Below, piece by piece: positions 24,554-33,740 of a stretch of 54,338 nucleotides of DNA (position 1 is the stretch's first letter; each line of letters begins with the position of its first letter). The stretch comes from Chloroflexota bacterium. Lineage in GTDB: Bacteria; Chloroflexota; Anaerolineae; Anaerolineales; UBA4823. A model generated the notes under the pieces. The model was given only the letters and a program-made list of their open reading frames with translations, did no database searches and was not told the DNA's origin. The position numbers and the translations under genes were made by a program. Location: NCBI GenBank assembly GCA_012516075.1, contig JAAYXE010000187.1, positions 1 to 54,338 of the forward strand, read 5' to 3'.

Positions 24554-27500
24554 TTAATCCGGCTGGTCCTGTGGTATGTCATCCGGTGAGGGGAGACCTG
24601 CTGGATGATCCTGAGCAGAAAAATCCGCGGCCAAGCGCGCAATCGCCAGCAGCGTGAGATCATCCGCCCTCGAGCCGCCTTCGGTAAATATTAGCAGCGA
24701 CTGCTCGATCGCGTCCAGCATCTGCCCTGCAGGCCTGCCGCCTGTTCTGGAGTTGTGGATCTGCTGGCCGGCGGTAAGCAGCACTTCCCTCAGCTTTGCA
24801 TCCCCGAACATTTCCCCATGCGGCGAAAATGCTTCCGTAATGCCGTCGGTATACAGGACCAGGATGTCGCCCGGGTCTACCTGCAGCCGGTGTTCCTGTA
24901 TGGGATTGTGCTCCATGACCCCCAGGGCCATTCCGCCGCGCTCCAGCTTTTCCAGGCTTCCTGTCGCGCTGCGGTAAAGAAGCGGCGGGTTGTGTCCGGC
25001 ATTCGCGTACACCAGTTCACCACTCTCTAAATCCAGCACGGCATAGACAATCGTCACAAACATCCCCTGCTGCGCATCGGGCACCAAAACCACGTTTACC
25101 CGCTCCAGAACAGCCGCAGGGGATTCGATATCGGAGACTGTCGCACGCACCAGGGTGCGCACCAGCACCATAAACAGCGCGGCCGGCATCCCCTTATCGG
25201 CAACATCTGCGGTGACGATGCCCAGGCGGTTTCCGGGGAGGGTGAAGAAGTCGTAAAAATCACCCCCCACCTCGCGGGCGGTGCGCCAGCGAATATCCAT
25301 ATCCCAGCCCTGGAGCTGGGGAATCTCATGCGGCAGGAAGGTGCGCTGAATCTCGCGTGCCAGCTGGAACTCGCGCTCCAGCCGTTCGCGCTCTACCATC
25401 TCACGCTGCAGCTGATCGTTCTGAATGGCCATCGCCGCCTGCTGAGAGATACCCCGGGTGATCTCCAGACGCTTCTCGCGCAGCCGGCGCCAGCCGCTGC
25501 CCGGGCCGTATCCTTCCACACTCATCGGATCCGGCTCCTCGACCAGCAGCACGCCCAGCACTTTTCCTTTGACGGAAAGGGGAAAAGCAAGCAGCAAATA
25601 AGGTGTATTTTCGATCAGCTCTTCCACTTCGTCCAGGTCTGGCGCGGGCAGGTGGGCCCAGGCATACGGAGCCTCCTCCTCTTCGCTGTCCAGCCCGTCG
25701 ATGGGATAAGCCATCAGCGTATCCCATTTGCGCGCCGCGTCCAGCAGCGGAAATTCTGCAGGGGTAAAGGTAATCTCTCCTGTTTCACGCGGGATCCCAT
25801 AAGCCTCTGCCAGGCGGAAAACGCCCTCGTCCTCATCCCACAGAAAGATCAGGCTGCGCTTCACACCAACGAGAATGGGTGTTATGCGAACAATCGCGCT
25901 GAGCGTCTCCTCCAGGCTGTTCGAACTCACCACCGCCTGTGCCACCTGCAGCAGGGCGACAGAGACATAGGCTTCTTCCCTCTGGGCTTTGAACAGGCGT
26001 ATGTTCTCAACCGCGGTCGCAGTCTGGTGAGCTACGCCCTGAATAATGGAAAGCCGCTCATCAAGGAAAGCTTCCTGCCCTCCGAGCCCTCCATCGCTTG
26101 TGTCGCCCATGTTGTAGTCGACCAGCATGGCGCCCAGGATTTCACCCCGTGAAACCAGAGGCATGAGGACGATCAGGCGGTCTTCCTGCGTCTCAAGCCC
26201 GCTTTCGCTCTCCTGTCCGGCCTCCAGAATACTGGCCAGACCGCGGTCTTCGAGCTTGCCCTGCAGGATCACCGGCTCCTTGTTGATAAAGATCTGGTCC
26301 AGCACGGCGACATCGCCGGGGGCAAAGCGCCAGCGCTCGAATTCAGCCTGCTGTTCAGGGGAGAAACCATACGCAGCAGCCGGCACGAAAACATCGTTCT
26401 CATCGAGGATGTAAAGAGCACAGGCCTGTACGCCTACCAGCATGGGCGTGATGCGCACCACCGTGGCCAGCAGCTCATTTAAGTCCGTCAGTGATTGGGT
26501 GGCGTCGCTGACCTGCAGCAGCACCGTGGAGACCCAGGCCTGTTCGTGAGCGGCCTCATACAGCCGCGTGTTCTCAATCGCTACCGCCGCGTAGCTGGCA
26601 AAAGCGGCCGTCATCGAGCGCGCCTCTCCCCCATAGCGCCCCGAATTACTGTCAATCAGTTCCAGGATACCCAGGCGCTGGTCGCCCACCCGCAGAGGGG
26701 CCGCGATCGCAGAATAATCGGACGGGAACCCCATCAACGAACCGATAGGCTCCCAGGCGGAATCCGGTGTGCGCACAAGCGGGGAGTCGTTGTTCAGCGC
26801 CTCCAGCAGCCAGCCCGCATGCTCCTCTCCGGAAGCATCAGCCCCATCCCCGCCGTCTTCGACCGGCCAGAGCCGCCTCAGTATATCGTCCAGGCTGACC
26901 CCAAAGTGCAGGCCGAATTCGGCCGGATTCAGGCCGTGAACGGCCGCCAGGCGTAAAACCGGCCGGCGCTCACCGGCGAGTGAGTAAGTTTCTCCATCTT
27001 CAAGCCCGTCCAGCTGACTTTCTTCATCGCACAGCCAGATAACGGCTACATCATAGGACAGGGCACGGTCCAGTTCAGTGAGGATGGCATTGAGGACATG
27101 ATCCAGGTCAACATCAGCAGACAGCAGTCCCGCGACCTCACGCATGCTCTCTGCAACCTGGCGCCGCCAGAGTTCCGAACGGTAAAGGTTGGCATTGCGC
27201 ATGGCAATGGCGACCTGGTCCGCCAGGGCTTCGAAGAAGGCAACCGTCTCCTCTCCAAAGGCGTTGTACCGGTCGCTCTGCAGATCCAGTACGCCCAGCA
27301 CATTACCGCCGAAAACCAGCGGTACGGTGAGCTCTGAGCGGGTTTCGCGCGGCGGCAGGGGTGAAGGCCGGTAGCGCGGCTCCTGATCCACATCGTTCGC
27401 CACGATCGTCTCGCCCGTTCGCGCCGCCCAGGGAATCAAACCATGAGGGTCGTCCAGGTCGTAAGAGTAACCCTGCTCACGGAAAGCCTGGCTGCGCGGG

Positions 27501-28801
27501 CCGCTCCCTGCCTGGTAGATAATCTTCCGCCGCATCTGGTGAACGCTGAAAAGGTGGACGTACGGGTAACCCAGGCGGTCGTGGATGAGGTTGACCACCT
27601 CCTGCAGGAGGGTTTCCAGGTCGAGGATCGAAGAGATCGCGTTGCCCACTTCCCGCAGCATGGCAAGCTGCTCCGCCCGGCTGCGTAAGTCGCTGAACAG
27701 GCGAGTGCCCTCCACGGCCGTGGCAATATTCCCGGCCAGGGCGCGCAGGACCATCATATCGGTCTCGTAAAAGTCATTGCGCTGGTCGCTCTGCACATCC
27801 AGCACGCCGACGACGCGGTCTTCAATTTTCAGCGGCAGCGCGACTTCCGACTGGGTCTCCGGCAGTGCATCAGAGTAGCGGTAATGAGGATCCTGGCTGA
27901 CATCATTAGCGATCACTTCCTCGCCGGTAAGGGCGACATGTCCGATTAAACCCTCGCCCAGTTTGATCGACAGAACGGCCGGGATCTGGCTCTGGGCCGC
28001 AGGTTCAGCGTCCACTCGCGAGCGGCCCGGGCCTGCGCTGGCCCTGAACGTGAGCCTGTCTTCTCCCGGTTCCAGCGTAAAAATAGCTACATAGTAATAA
28101 TCGAAGGTGTCCAGAATCAAGCGCGTTACCTGGCGCGAGAGCTCATCCAGGTCGCGCACATATGCCACCTGAGCGCTGACCTGGCGAACCAGGGAGAGCT
28201 GCTCGATGCGCCACTGCTCGAGGGCTGCCTGCAGGGAAGCCTGGAAAGCTATCGAGGCCTGCATGCCAATGCCATCCAGCAGTTCCAGATCTTGCGCAGA
28301 AAACGGCGCCTCAGGGGGGCGTGTTACCTGCAGCACACCCAGAACATCCTGGCGGTGCGTATTGGGATCTTCAACCAACAGCGGGACCGCGGCGCTTTCT
28401 GGCGCCGCATCCTCCGGAGCACACTCAATACCGCTCGCTGCGGCAGCCTGCGATAAACCACTGCAGCACAGCCGGCGGGTGTCGTAGGCAGTCTGCATTA
28501 ACGGGGTAAGCTCCCCCAAAAGTTCCCGCTTCTGATCTTTGTCAAGTGTTGTAAGACCGGGCAGAAAATTAAACAGCTCAGCAGCGATCCACAGGCCGGT
28601 TTCCGCGTTAAACAGCGAAACAGCCGTGTCCAGCAGCAGGCGCCGCTGGGCTTGAAGGAGTTCATAAATCGGCCGGGATGAGCGGCCGATTTCTAGGAGA
28701 TCAGCGCCAAGCTGCAGGACCTGCCGCCATACGGAGGTTCCTCCCGGCAGGTGGGAAGAGAGGTTTTTGAGGTTTTCAGGCGGGCTTTTGCGCTTGCTCA
28801 A
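24554..28801 (-). CDS. Six-GAF PP2C/SpoIIE serine phosphatase (RsbU-like)
   Basis: A 1415-residue cytoplasmic protein without membrane helices. I count six successive GAF domains (about 25-195, 215-375, 390-545, 560-750, 765-940, 950-1130). Several show the usual end pattern, for example VVGVLDVQS and VLGVLDLQS. A coiled linker (QREMVERERLEREFQLAREIQ) leads to a complete PP2C/SpoIIE phosphatase (about 1165-1380): VGGDFYDFF, VTADVADKGMPAALFM, ANAGHNPPLLY, LYTDGITEA and RADDLTLLAI provide the metal-binding Asp residues. It starts with TTG at 28801, overlapping the RsbW-like stop as TTGA, with GGAGGG upstream. It should dephosphorylate the RsbV-like protein when its GAF array senses a signal. 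Confidence 0.9.
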   Translation of the reverse strand: MSKRKSPPENLKNLSSHLPGGTSVWRQVLQLGADLLEIGRSSRPIYELLQAQRRLLLDTAVSLFNAETGLWIAAELFNFLPGLTTLDKDQKRELLGELTPLMQTAYDTRRLCCSGLSQAAAASGIECAPEDAAPESAAVPLLVEDPNTHRQDVLGVLQVTRPPEAPFSAQDLELLDGIGMQASIAFQASLQAALEQWRIEQLSLVRQVSAQVAYVRDLDELSRQVTRLILDTFDYYYVAIFTLEPGEDRLTFRASAGPGRSRVDAEPAAQSQIPAVLSIKLGEGLIGHVALTGEEVIANDVSQDPHYRYSDALPETQSEVALPLKIEDRVVGVLDVQSDQRNDFYETDMMVLRALAGNIATAVEGTRLFSDLRSRAEQLAMLREVGNAISSILDLETLLQEVVNLIHDRLGYPYVHLFSVHQMRRKIIYQAGSGPRSQAFREQGYSYDLDDPHGLIPWAARTGETIVANDVDQEPRYRPSPLPPRETRSELTVPLVFGGNVLGVLDLQSDRYNAFGEETVAFFEALADQVAIAMRNANLYRSELWRRQVAESMREVAGLLSADVDLDHVLNAILTELDRALSYDVAVIWLCDEESQLDGLEDGETYSLAGERRPVLRLAAVHGLNPAEFGLHFGVSLDDILRRLWPVEDGGDGADASGEEHAGWLLEALNNDSPLVRTPDSAWEPIGSLMGFPSDYSAIAAPLRVGDQRLGILELIDSNSGRYGGEARSMTAAFASYAAVAIENTRLYEAAHEQAWVSTVLLQVSDATQSLTDLNELLATVVRITPMLVGVQACALYILDENDVFVPAAAYGFSPEQQAEFERWRFAPGDVAVLDQIFINKEPVILQGKLEDRGLASILEAGQESESGLETQEDRLIVLMPLVSRGEILGAMLVDYNMGDTSDGGLGGQEAFLDERLSIIQGVAHQTATAVENIRLFKAQREEAYVSVALLQVAQAVVSSNSLEETLSAIVRITPILVGVKRSLIFLWDEDEGVFRLAEAYGIPRETGEITFTPAEFPLLDAARKWDTLMAYPIDGLDSEEEEAPYAWAHLPAPDLDEVEELIENTPYLLLAFPLSVKGKVLGVLLVEEPDPMSVEGYGPGSGWRRLREKRLEITRGISQQAAMAIQNDQLQREMVERERLEREFQLAREIQRTFLPHEIPQLQGWDMDIRWRTAREVGGDFYDFFTLPGNRLGIVTADVADKGMPAALFMVLVRTLVRATVSDIESPAAVLERVNVVLVPDAQQGMFVTIVYAVLDLESGELVYANAGHNPPLLYRSATGSLEKLERGGMALGVMEHNPIQEHRLQVDPGDILVLYTDGITEAFSPHGEMFGDAKLREVLLTAGQQIHNSRTGGRPAGQMLDAIEQSLLIFTEGGSRADDLTLLAIARLAADFSAQDHPAGLPSPDDIPQDQPD

Positions 28802-29256
28802 GCCGCTTTTTCCCTCCGCTTGAACATCCTGAGTTCATTACACCCCTGCTGGCCGGATTCATCGACCGAAAAGGTAAACTGCACTTCATCCATCAGCTTG
28901 CGAATGAAAAATAATCCTAACCCCCCCACTTCACGTTCTTCAAGCGGAGTATCCAGCCGGGGATCAGGAACGGCGTCCGGATCAAAAGGCCGGCCGCAGT
29001 CGCGCAGTAATACCTCCAGACCATCCTTAACGATCTCGCAAGTGCAGTCGATCTCTTCCAGGCATTCACCGCCATAGGCGTGTTCAATGATATTTGTGAA
29101 AGCTTCATCGACGGCCATCTGCACAGCATAAACAGCAGCAGCATCCAGGCCTGCGTCTTCCGCAGCCTGCCCGACAAAATCCCGGACATGGGAGAGGCTT
29201 TCGTACTGTGCCACGAATGTTTTTTTGCGGATCGAGTTGACTGGGGATGGTGTCAT
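28798..29256 (-). CDS. RsbW-like anti-sigma/serine kinase
   Basis: A 152-residue GHKL-fold serine kinase. The N-box MAVDEAFTNIIEHAYGG, G1 region RDCGRPFDPD and G2 GGLGLFFIRKLMDEV are those of RsbW/SpoIIAB-type proteins, which bind either a target (usually a sigma factor) or the RsbV antagonist, and phosphorylate the latter. It overlaps the phosphatase gene by 4 nt and lies 146 nt after the STAS gene. No sigma-factor gene is in the window, so the target is unknown. Confidence 0.9.
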   Translation of the reverse strand: MTPSPVNSIRKKTFVAQYESLSHVRDFVGQAAEDAGLDAAAVYAVQMAVDEAFTNIIEHAYGGECLEEIDCTCEIVKDGLEVLLRDCGRPFDPDAVPDPRLDTPLEEREVGGLGLFFIRKLMDEVQFTFSVDESGQQGCNELRMFKRREKAA

Positions 29257-29402
29257 AACAGACCGGGGGGTTAGCCTTTCCGGATCATTCTGGCGCAGAA
29301 CAGGTCAGAACACGGCCTGTTCAGGGAGAAGAAAAGGGGATGAGGGCAGAGCACTGCAGTAATATAAACATCTACCCCCATCCCGGTAAATGCGTTTATG
29401 GT

Positions 29403-29738
29403 TTAAAAATTACCAACTGCGGCGGTAACGTCATCAAAAAACTTAAAGAGCGGGACAAAGCCGGCCAGGTCCAGAGCCTCATAAACCCTTTCGGGTACCC
29501 GCGCCAGCACAACTTCGCCTCGATTGTAGCGCTTGCAGGTTTTCTGCGTGTTGATCAGCACCCGCAGCCCGGCGCTTGAAATATATTCAACCTCATCCAT
29601 ATCGAATACGATTTTAAAGCGTCCTGCCTGCAGAATGGCATCCAACGCCTCCGACAGCTGCGGGGAGGTGTAACTATCAATACGCCCCTTGGCCCGCACC
29701 AGATCACAGTGCCGGTACTGTGTGGTTGAAACTTCCAT
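29403..29738 (-). CDS. RsbV-like anti-sigma factor antagonist (STAS domain)
   Basis: A 111-residue single STAS domain: KGRIDSYTSPQLSEAL, FDMDEVEYISSAGLRVLI. The phosphorylatable Ser is S55 (SSAG motif), the equivalent of RsbV S56 and SpoIIAA S58. It is the first gene of the partner-switching operon, with GGAGGG before the ATG. The 146-nt gap to the kinase gene contains a 7-bp hairpin (GAACAGG/CCTGTTC, 29298-29322) that may tune the ratio of antagonist to kinase. Confidence 0.9.
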   Translation of the reverse strand: MEVSTTQYRHCDLVRAKGRIDSYTSPQLSEALDAILQAGRFKIVFDMDEVEYISSAGLRVLINTQKTCKRYNRGEVVLARVPERVYEALDLAGFVPLFKFFDDVTAAVGNF

Positions 29739-29793
29739 GGCCGAACCCTCCGCTTGTTTTTAATTCTAGATTGTCAGAAAAAATGCAAAATTG

Positions 29794-29802
29794 ATTATAT
29801 CA
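29794..29802 (-). promoter_or_regulatory. Extended -10 promoter of the partner-switching operon
   Basis: TGATATAAT on the minus strand (TG-n-TATAAT), with no good -35. It overlaps the stop codon of the VOC gene (29800-29802). The predicted start near 29787 gives a leader of about 49 nt to the RsbV-like ATG. Confidence 0.5.
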
Positions 29803-30705
29803 CGAGTGATTGTGCACAACCATTAGCAACATTTGATTGCCGGAGGGATCAGCCACCCGGTAGGCCGGCTGAGTATCTCCTTCAATCTCCCGCAGTTCTA
29901 TGCCGGCCGCGCGGATGCGGCGGGTAGAAAACTCAAGGGCCTCTGCACTGGGGTAACAAATGGTAAAGTAGCGCAGTCCGGTCGACCCTGGCGGAGGCGG
30001 CTGCGCCCCGGCGCTGTGCCACGTGTTAAAGCCGATATGGTGATGGTACCCGCCGGCAGAAACAAACCCGGCCGAAGAGCCAAAGCGCTGAACGAGGTCG
30101 AAGCCGAGCACGCCAACGTAAAAACGTTCAGAGGCAGCAATGTCGGCGACCTGCAGATGGATGTGGCCCATATCCGTCCCGACCGGAAACGCGTCCACTT
30201 CGGGCTCGTCCTGCCCGCGCAGTGTATCCATAATCCCATCAACATCGAGAGGATCCGTGACCATCTGTAAACTGCCGTCCCGGTAAGGCCATTCGGTCCT
30301 CGGGCGGTCGCGGTAAATTTCAATGCCGTTGCCGTCGGGGTCCGCCAGGTAGGCTGCTACGCTGACCCCGTGATCCGCAAAACCCTGAAAAGGCCACTGT
30401 GCAGCGGCCAGGCGGTGCAGTGCACGCGCCAGGTCCGCCCGCGAGGGGACACGAATGGCCATATGGTACAGACCGGTGGCTCGCCTGGACGGCTGGGTGG
30501 CCCCGCTGTCCTCGACAAGGCGGACAATTTCATGCCCATCTGGCGCCCCCAGGCGTGCAGTGCCATCCGACCGCTCCAGCAGCTGCAAACCCAGGATCTG
30601 CACGTAAAAAGGCAGCATACGCTCAAGAGACGCCGTTGTTAACGCGACCATGCCGATATATGTTTTTGGGTGAATATTCTTCTGTACAGGCTCACTCGCC
30701 AGCAT
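29800..30705 (-). CDS. VOC-family extradiol dioxygenase (CatE-like)
   Basis: A 301-residue protein with two vicinal-oxygen-chelate domains, the layout of CatE/2,3-dihydroxybiphenyl-type ring-cleavage enzymes. Domain 1 (about 15-130) has YIGMVALTTASLERMLPFY and LADPDGNGIEIYRD. Domain 2 (about 160-300) has MGHIHLQVADIAASERFY and GGYHHHIGFNTWHS, the likely metal-binding histidines, plus a late GNQMLLMV strand. The ATG at 30705 is preceded by GGGAGGAGGGG, so the earlier in-frame start is rejected. Divergent from an MFS gene. The aromatic substrate is unknown, and a thiol or aldehyde substrate is possible. Confidence 0.75.
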   Translation of the reverse strand: MLASEPVQKNIHPKTYIGMVALTTASLERMLPFYVQILGLQLLERSDGTARLGAPDGHEIVRLVEDSGATQPSRRATGLYHMAIRVPSRADLARALHRLAAAQWPFQGFADHGVSVAAYLADPDGNGIEIYRDRPRTEWPYRDGSLQMVTDPLDVDGIMDTLRGQDEPEVDAFPVGTDMGHIHLQVADIAASERFYVGVLGFDLVQRFGSSAGFVSAGGYHHHIGFNTWHSAGAQPPPPGSTGLRYFTICYPSAEALEFSTRRIRAAGIELREIEGDTQPAYRVADPSGNQMLLMVVHNHS

Positions 30706-30768
30706 TATCCCCTCCTCCCGGACTGTTTTTGTCAAATTTTCTCTGATTGTAAACCAGATTACGATTCC

Positions 30769-30824
30769 GGTAGGATTTAAATCTACCCTGTTATGAAGAA
30801 CGCGAATCGTTTATGATTAACGAT
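30769..30824. promoter_or_regulatory. Two operator-like palindromes between the VOC and MFS genes
   Basis: An imperfect palindrome centred on GATTTAAATC (30774-30783, flanked by GGTAG/TACC) and an inverted repeat ATCGTT (30806-30811)/AACGAT (30819-30824). Both lie in the divergent region and may bind a regulator of the two genes. Confidence 0.35.
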
Positions 30825-30856
30825 GCTGAAATTACTACAAAATTGAGGTGAGCTCT

Positions 30857-32194
30857 ATGAAATCTGCATCCCGGTACCGCTGGTTTGTGGTAGCCGTCTT
30901 CTTCCTCTTTATGCTGCTTCACCAATCCGACAAACTGCTCATCGGACCGCTCACCAGTCAGATCATGGATCACTTCCAGATCGATGAGGTACAGATGGGA
31001 GCAGTTGCCACAGGAGCTCTCCTGGTCGGGGCGATCCTCTATCCAATATGGGGATATTTATACGATCACTTCGCCCGCGCCCGGCTGCTGGCCCTGGCTT
31101 CATTTATCTGGGGTTCCACTACCTGGTTAAGCGCCATCGCACCGACGTATCCGGCCTTTCTGGTAACCCGGGCATCCACCGGAATCGACGATTCCAGTTA
31201 CCCGGGCATGTACAGCCTGATCGCCGACTATTTTGGCCCCGCGGTGCGCGGCAAGATATACGGGATACTACAGCTTGCCCAGCCCCTGGGGTATATGGTC
31301 GGCCTGCTGATTGCCACCCTGCTGAGCGGCGTGGTCGGCTGGCGGGGTGTTTTTTATATCACCGGCTCTCTGGGATTGGTTCTGGCGGTGGTCATCTTCT
31401 TCGGGGTTAAAGAGGCGCCGCGCGGCAGGAGTGAACCGGAGCTCCAGAATCTCGAGCAGATCGGCATCTACCGCTTCGACAAGAAAATCGCCCTGGGGCT
31501 GTTCCGCAAGCGCAGCCTGATCCTGCTATTCGTGCAGGGCTTTGTTGGCGTTTTCCCCTGGAATGTCATTACGTACTGGTTCTTCCGCTACCTGGAAACA
31601 GAGCGCAACTTCAGTTCAGACCAGGTGCTGTTTACCATGGCGCCAGCCATTCTGGTGCTGGCTGCTGGCTATTTCCTGGGCGGCGCTGCGGGAGACTTTC
31701 TCTTCAAACGCACCCCGCGCGGCCGGGTGCTGGTTTCCCTGTTCGGAGTCCTGACCGGCGCCATCCTGCTCTCGATCACCATGCAGGTGCCGGTTGAAAA
31801 CACAGGGCTGTTCACAGCCCTGCTGATGGTGACCGCCGTGTTTATACCCTTCGCATCAGCGAATGTTATCTCCACGGTTTACGACATTACGCTGCCAGAA
31901 GTGCGCAGCACTGCACTGGCAGTACAGTATTTTATTGAAAACGGCGGCGCGGCGCTGGCGCCGCTGCTGGCAGGCATCATCGCCGCCCAGACCAGCCTGG
32001 GAAACGCGATCCTGGTGATTTGTGTCGCCGCATGGTTGATCGGATCTGTCTTCCTGGCACTTACCGCCCGCTTTGTGCCCGAGGATATCGCCGAGCTGCG
32101 CCGGCAGCTGCGAGAGCGAGCTGAGGCCGAACTGCAGGCGCAGGCTGCGCCGGAGGCATCAACCGAGTTGAGAGCAGCGCAGCAGACCCGCTAA
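30857..32194 (+). CDS. MFS transporter
   Basis: A 445-residue major-facilitator protein with 12 predicted helices in two halves. The A-loop motif between helices 2 and 3 reads GYLYDHFARARLL, and an SSYPGMYSLIADYFGPAVRGKIYG segment lies in the first half. The organisation resembles the anion:cation symporter and hexuronate/phthalate-type carriers. The charged C-terminal tail is rich in Ala/Glu/Gln. The ATG at 30857 has GAGGTGA at 6 nt; the GTG 9 nt upstream lies inside that SD. Divergent from the VOC gene, which suggests uptake or export of a related organic acid. Confidence 0.8.
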   Translation: MKSASRYRWFVVAVFFLFMLLHQSDKLLIGPLTSQIMDHFQIDEVQMGAVATGALLVGAILYPIWGYLYDHFARARLLALASFIWGSTTWLSAIAPTYPAFLVTRASTGIDDSSYPGMYSLIADYFGPAVRGKIYGILQLAQPLGYMVGLLIATLLSGVVGWRGVFYITGSLGLVLAVVIFFGVKEAPRGRSEPELQNLEQIGIYRFDKKIALGLFRKRSLILLFVQGFVGVFPWNVITYWFFRYLETERNFSSDQVLFTMAPAILVLAAGYFLGGAAGDFLFKRTPRGRVLVSLFGVLTGAILLSITMQVPVENTGLFTALLMVTAVFIPFASANVISTVYDITLPEVRSTALAVQYFIENGGAALAPLLAGIIAAQTSLGNAILVICVAAWLIGSVFLALTARFVPEDIAELRRQLRERAEAELQAQAAPEASTELRAAQQTR

Positions 32195-32206
32195 TCGGTC
32201 ATCACA

Positions 32207-32241
32207 GGCTGGCAGTGCTCATCCCGCTGCCGGCCTTTTTT
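32207..32241 (+). terminator. Intrinsic terminator of the MFS gene
   Basis: GGCTGGCAG (32207-32215) pairs with CTGCCGGCC (32227-32235), followed by TTTTTT. It overlaps the 3' end of the convergent methyltransferase gene. Confidence 0.85.
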
Positions 32242-33043
32242 ATGCCGGCGGCGCAGCACAAAAGAACAGACCTTTCTCCGTGGTCACGCGAACTTCTCCC
32301 TGAACAGCCAGCAGTTCGTCAATGCGCACCCTCAGAGCCTGCAGCTTATCACCCTGCAGGCTCTTGCGGGCCTCAGGCTCTGACAGAATATACGCCAGAA
32401 CAGGTTCAGCCTGGGGAAAAACCAGATCCGTGCGGTAGCGCAGCAGGCGGGCGCCTGGGAACCAGGGCGCCATAAGCTCCGCGCCGTTCTCCATCCCAAA
32501 GCGGTTGGTATCTCCCCCATAATCGAAATCAGCTAAAAAGGGGCGTGTCAGCATTTCCAGCTCCCGCAGGTGACCGCGCCCCCCAGCCGCGGCATAAAAT
32601 ACCCCTCCCGGTTTTAGCACACGCCGCACCTCTGTCAGCGTTGTATCGATTTGCGGAAGACAGTCCAGCAGCCCGTTTGCCAGACAGATATCAAAGCTGG
32701 CAGCCGGAAAGGGGAGCCGGTGAGCATCAGCGGCTAATAAATTAAACCGCGCTGTCGACAGCCCCCGGCGGCGGCCTGTCGACAGCACATCCACAGAATA
32801 ATCGCTCAGCACCAGACGCAGGCCTGGGGGCAGGCGCTGTCTGAATTTCAACCACAGGTCACCTGGACCGCTTCCCAGTTCGAGAAACCTTCCCTGTTCC
32901 GGAAGCCGTATGTGTTTAAAAAGCCAGTCAAACCAGCTTTGAGGCGCGGTCCGGAAGCGGTCCTGGATCCAGTTGCGCAGGATCAGTCCCCCGATATCAT
33001 CATCTACCCGCAGCAGTGGACTGCGGTCCGGGTTCTCAGCCAT
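32240..33043 (-). CDS. Class I SAM-dependent methyltransferase
   Basis: A 267-residue methyltransferase of the Methyltransf_11 type. Motif I is FLELGSGPGDLW, the motif II acidic loop is LVLSDYS, motif III is FDICLANGLLDCLP, and the VRRVLKPGGVFYAAAGG strand-helix follows. The C-terminal half (about 165-267) is a substrate lid with no recognisable signature. It begins 19 nt after plsC on the same strand, so a lipid or membrane-associated substrate is a guess from context only. Confidence 0.8.
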   Translation of the reverse strand: MAENPDRSPLLRVDDDIGGLILRNWIQDRFRTAPQSWFDWLFKHIRLPEQGRFLELGSGPGDLWLKFRQRLPPGLRLVLSDYSVDVLSTGRRRGLSTARFNLLAADAHRLPFPAASFDICLANGLLDCLPQIDTTLTEVRRVLKPGGVFYAAAGGRGHLRELEMLTRPFLADFDYGGDTNRFGMENGAELMAPWFPGARLLRYRTDLVFPQAEPVLAYILSEPEARKSLQGDKLQALRVRIDELLAVQGEVRVTTEKGLFFCAAPPA

Positions 33044-33062
33044 TTCTAGGAGAATAAGCTGT

Positions 33063-33731
33063 TCAGTGCTGGGCGACCAGCTCCTTCAAGCGCGGGTGGT
33101 TTGCATAATAGCCGCGCTCTGATTGGGGCAGCAGGGCAGCAATCCGGCACATGATCTCATCGGTAGCTGCCTGCAGAGCCGCATCACGATCCGTGCCCTT
33201 TTCCAGCGCCACATGGAACGGCTCGCCGACTCGCACTTCGATGTCGATTTTCTTGAGCTTCTTCAGGTTTGCGACGACTTCGCTATCGGCTGTGCCGATC
33301 AGGGCAACCGGCAGGATGGGTACACCAGCTTTGGCAGCCAGGAAGCCCGCCCCCGGGCGGGCCTGAATGAGCTTACCGCTCTTGCTTCGGGTACCCTCGG
33401 GTGCCATCACCAGCACAGCACCCTGTTTCAGGCGCTGCAGGACCGTGCGCAGCGCTCCATAATCGGCCTGGAAGCGATCGATCCACACGGCATCCAGCTG
33501 GCGGACAAACCAGCGAAAGACTGCGTACTTGCGGTACTTCTCAGCCACCATCATCACCACATCGCGCCGGTTCAGAATGTGATAGACCAGCGCTGCGTCC
33601 AGACGCCCCACATGGTTGGCAGCAATGATATAGGCCCCGGAGGGCGGGACCCTGTCCATTCCCACGATTCGTACTCTGGCGATGAGGCGAAACAACAGGT
33701 GAATGAGAGTACGCGCAAATCCACTGCTCAT
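33063..33731 (-). CDS. plsC: 1-acyl-sn-glycerol-3-phosphate acyltransferase (PlsC-like)
   Basis: A 222-residue acyltransferase. The catalytic HX4D box is NHVGRLDAALV, the glycerophosphate-binding motif is PEGTRSKSG, and KAGVPILPVALIG follows, in the normal order and spacing. It makes phosphatidic acid or acylates a related acceptor at the membrane. A strong promoter lies at 33865-33893 with a leader of about 127 nt that contains a 24-codon ORF ending 9 nt before the plsC ATG. GAGG within that ORF's end serves as SD. Confidence 0.88.
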   Translation of the reverse strand: MSSGFARTLIHLLFRLIARVRIVGMDRVPPSGAYIIAANHVGRLDAALVYHILNRRDVVMMVAEKYRKYAVFRWFVRQLDAVWIDRFQADYGALRTVLQRLKQGAVLVMAPEGTRSKSGKLIQARPGAGFLAAKAGVPILPVALIGTADSEVVANLKKLKKIDIEVRVGEPFHVALEKGTDRDAALQAATDEIMCRIAALLPQSERGYYANHPRLKELVAQH

Positions 33732-33740
33732 CTGTGGACC

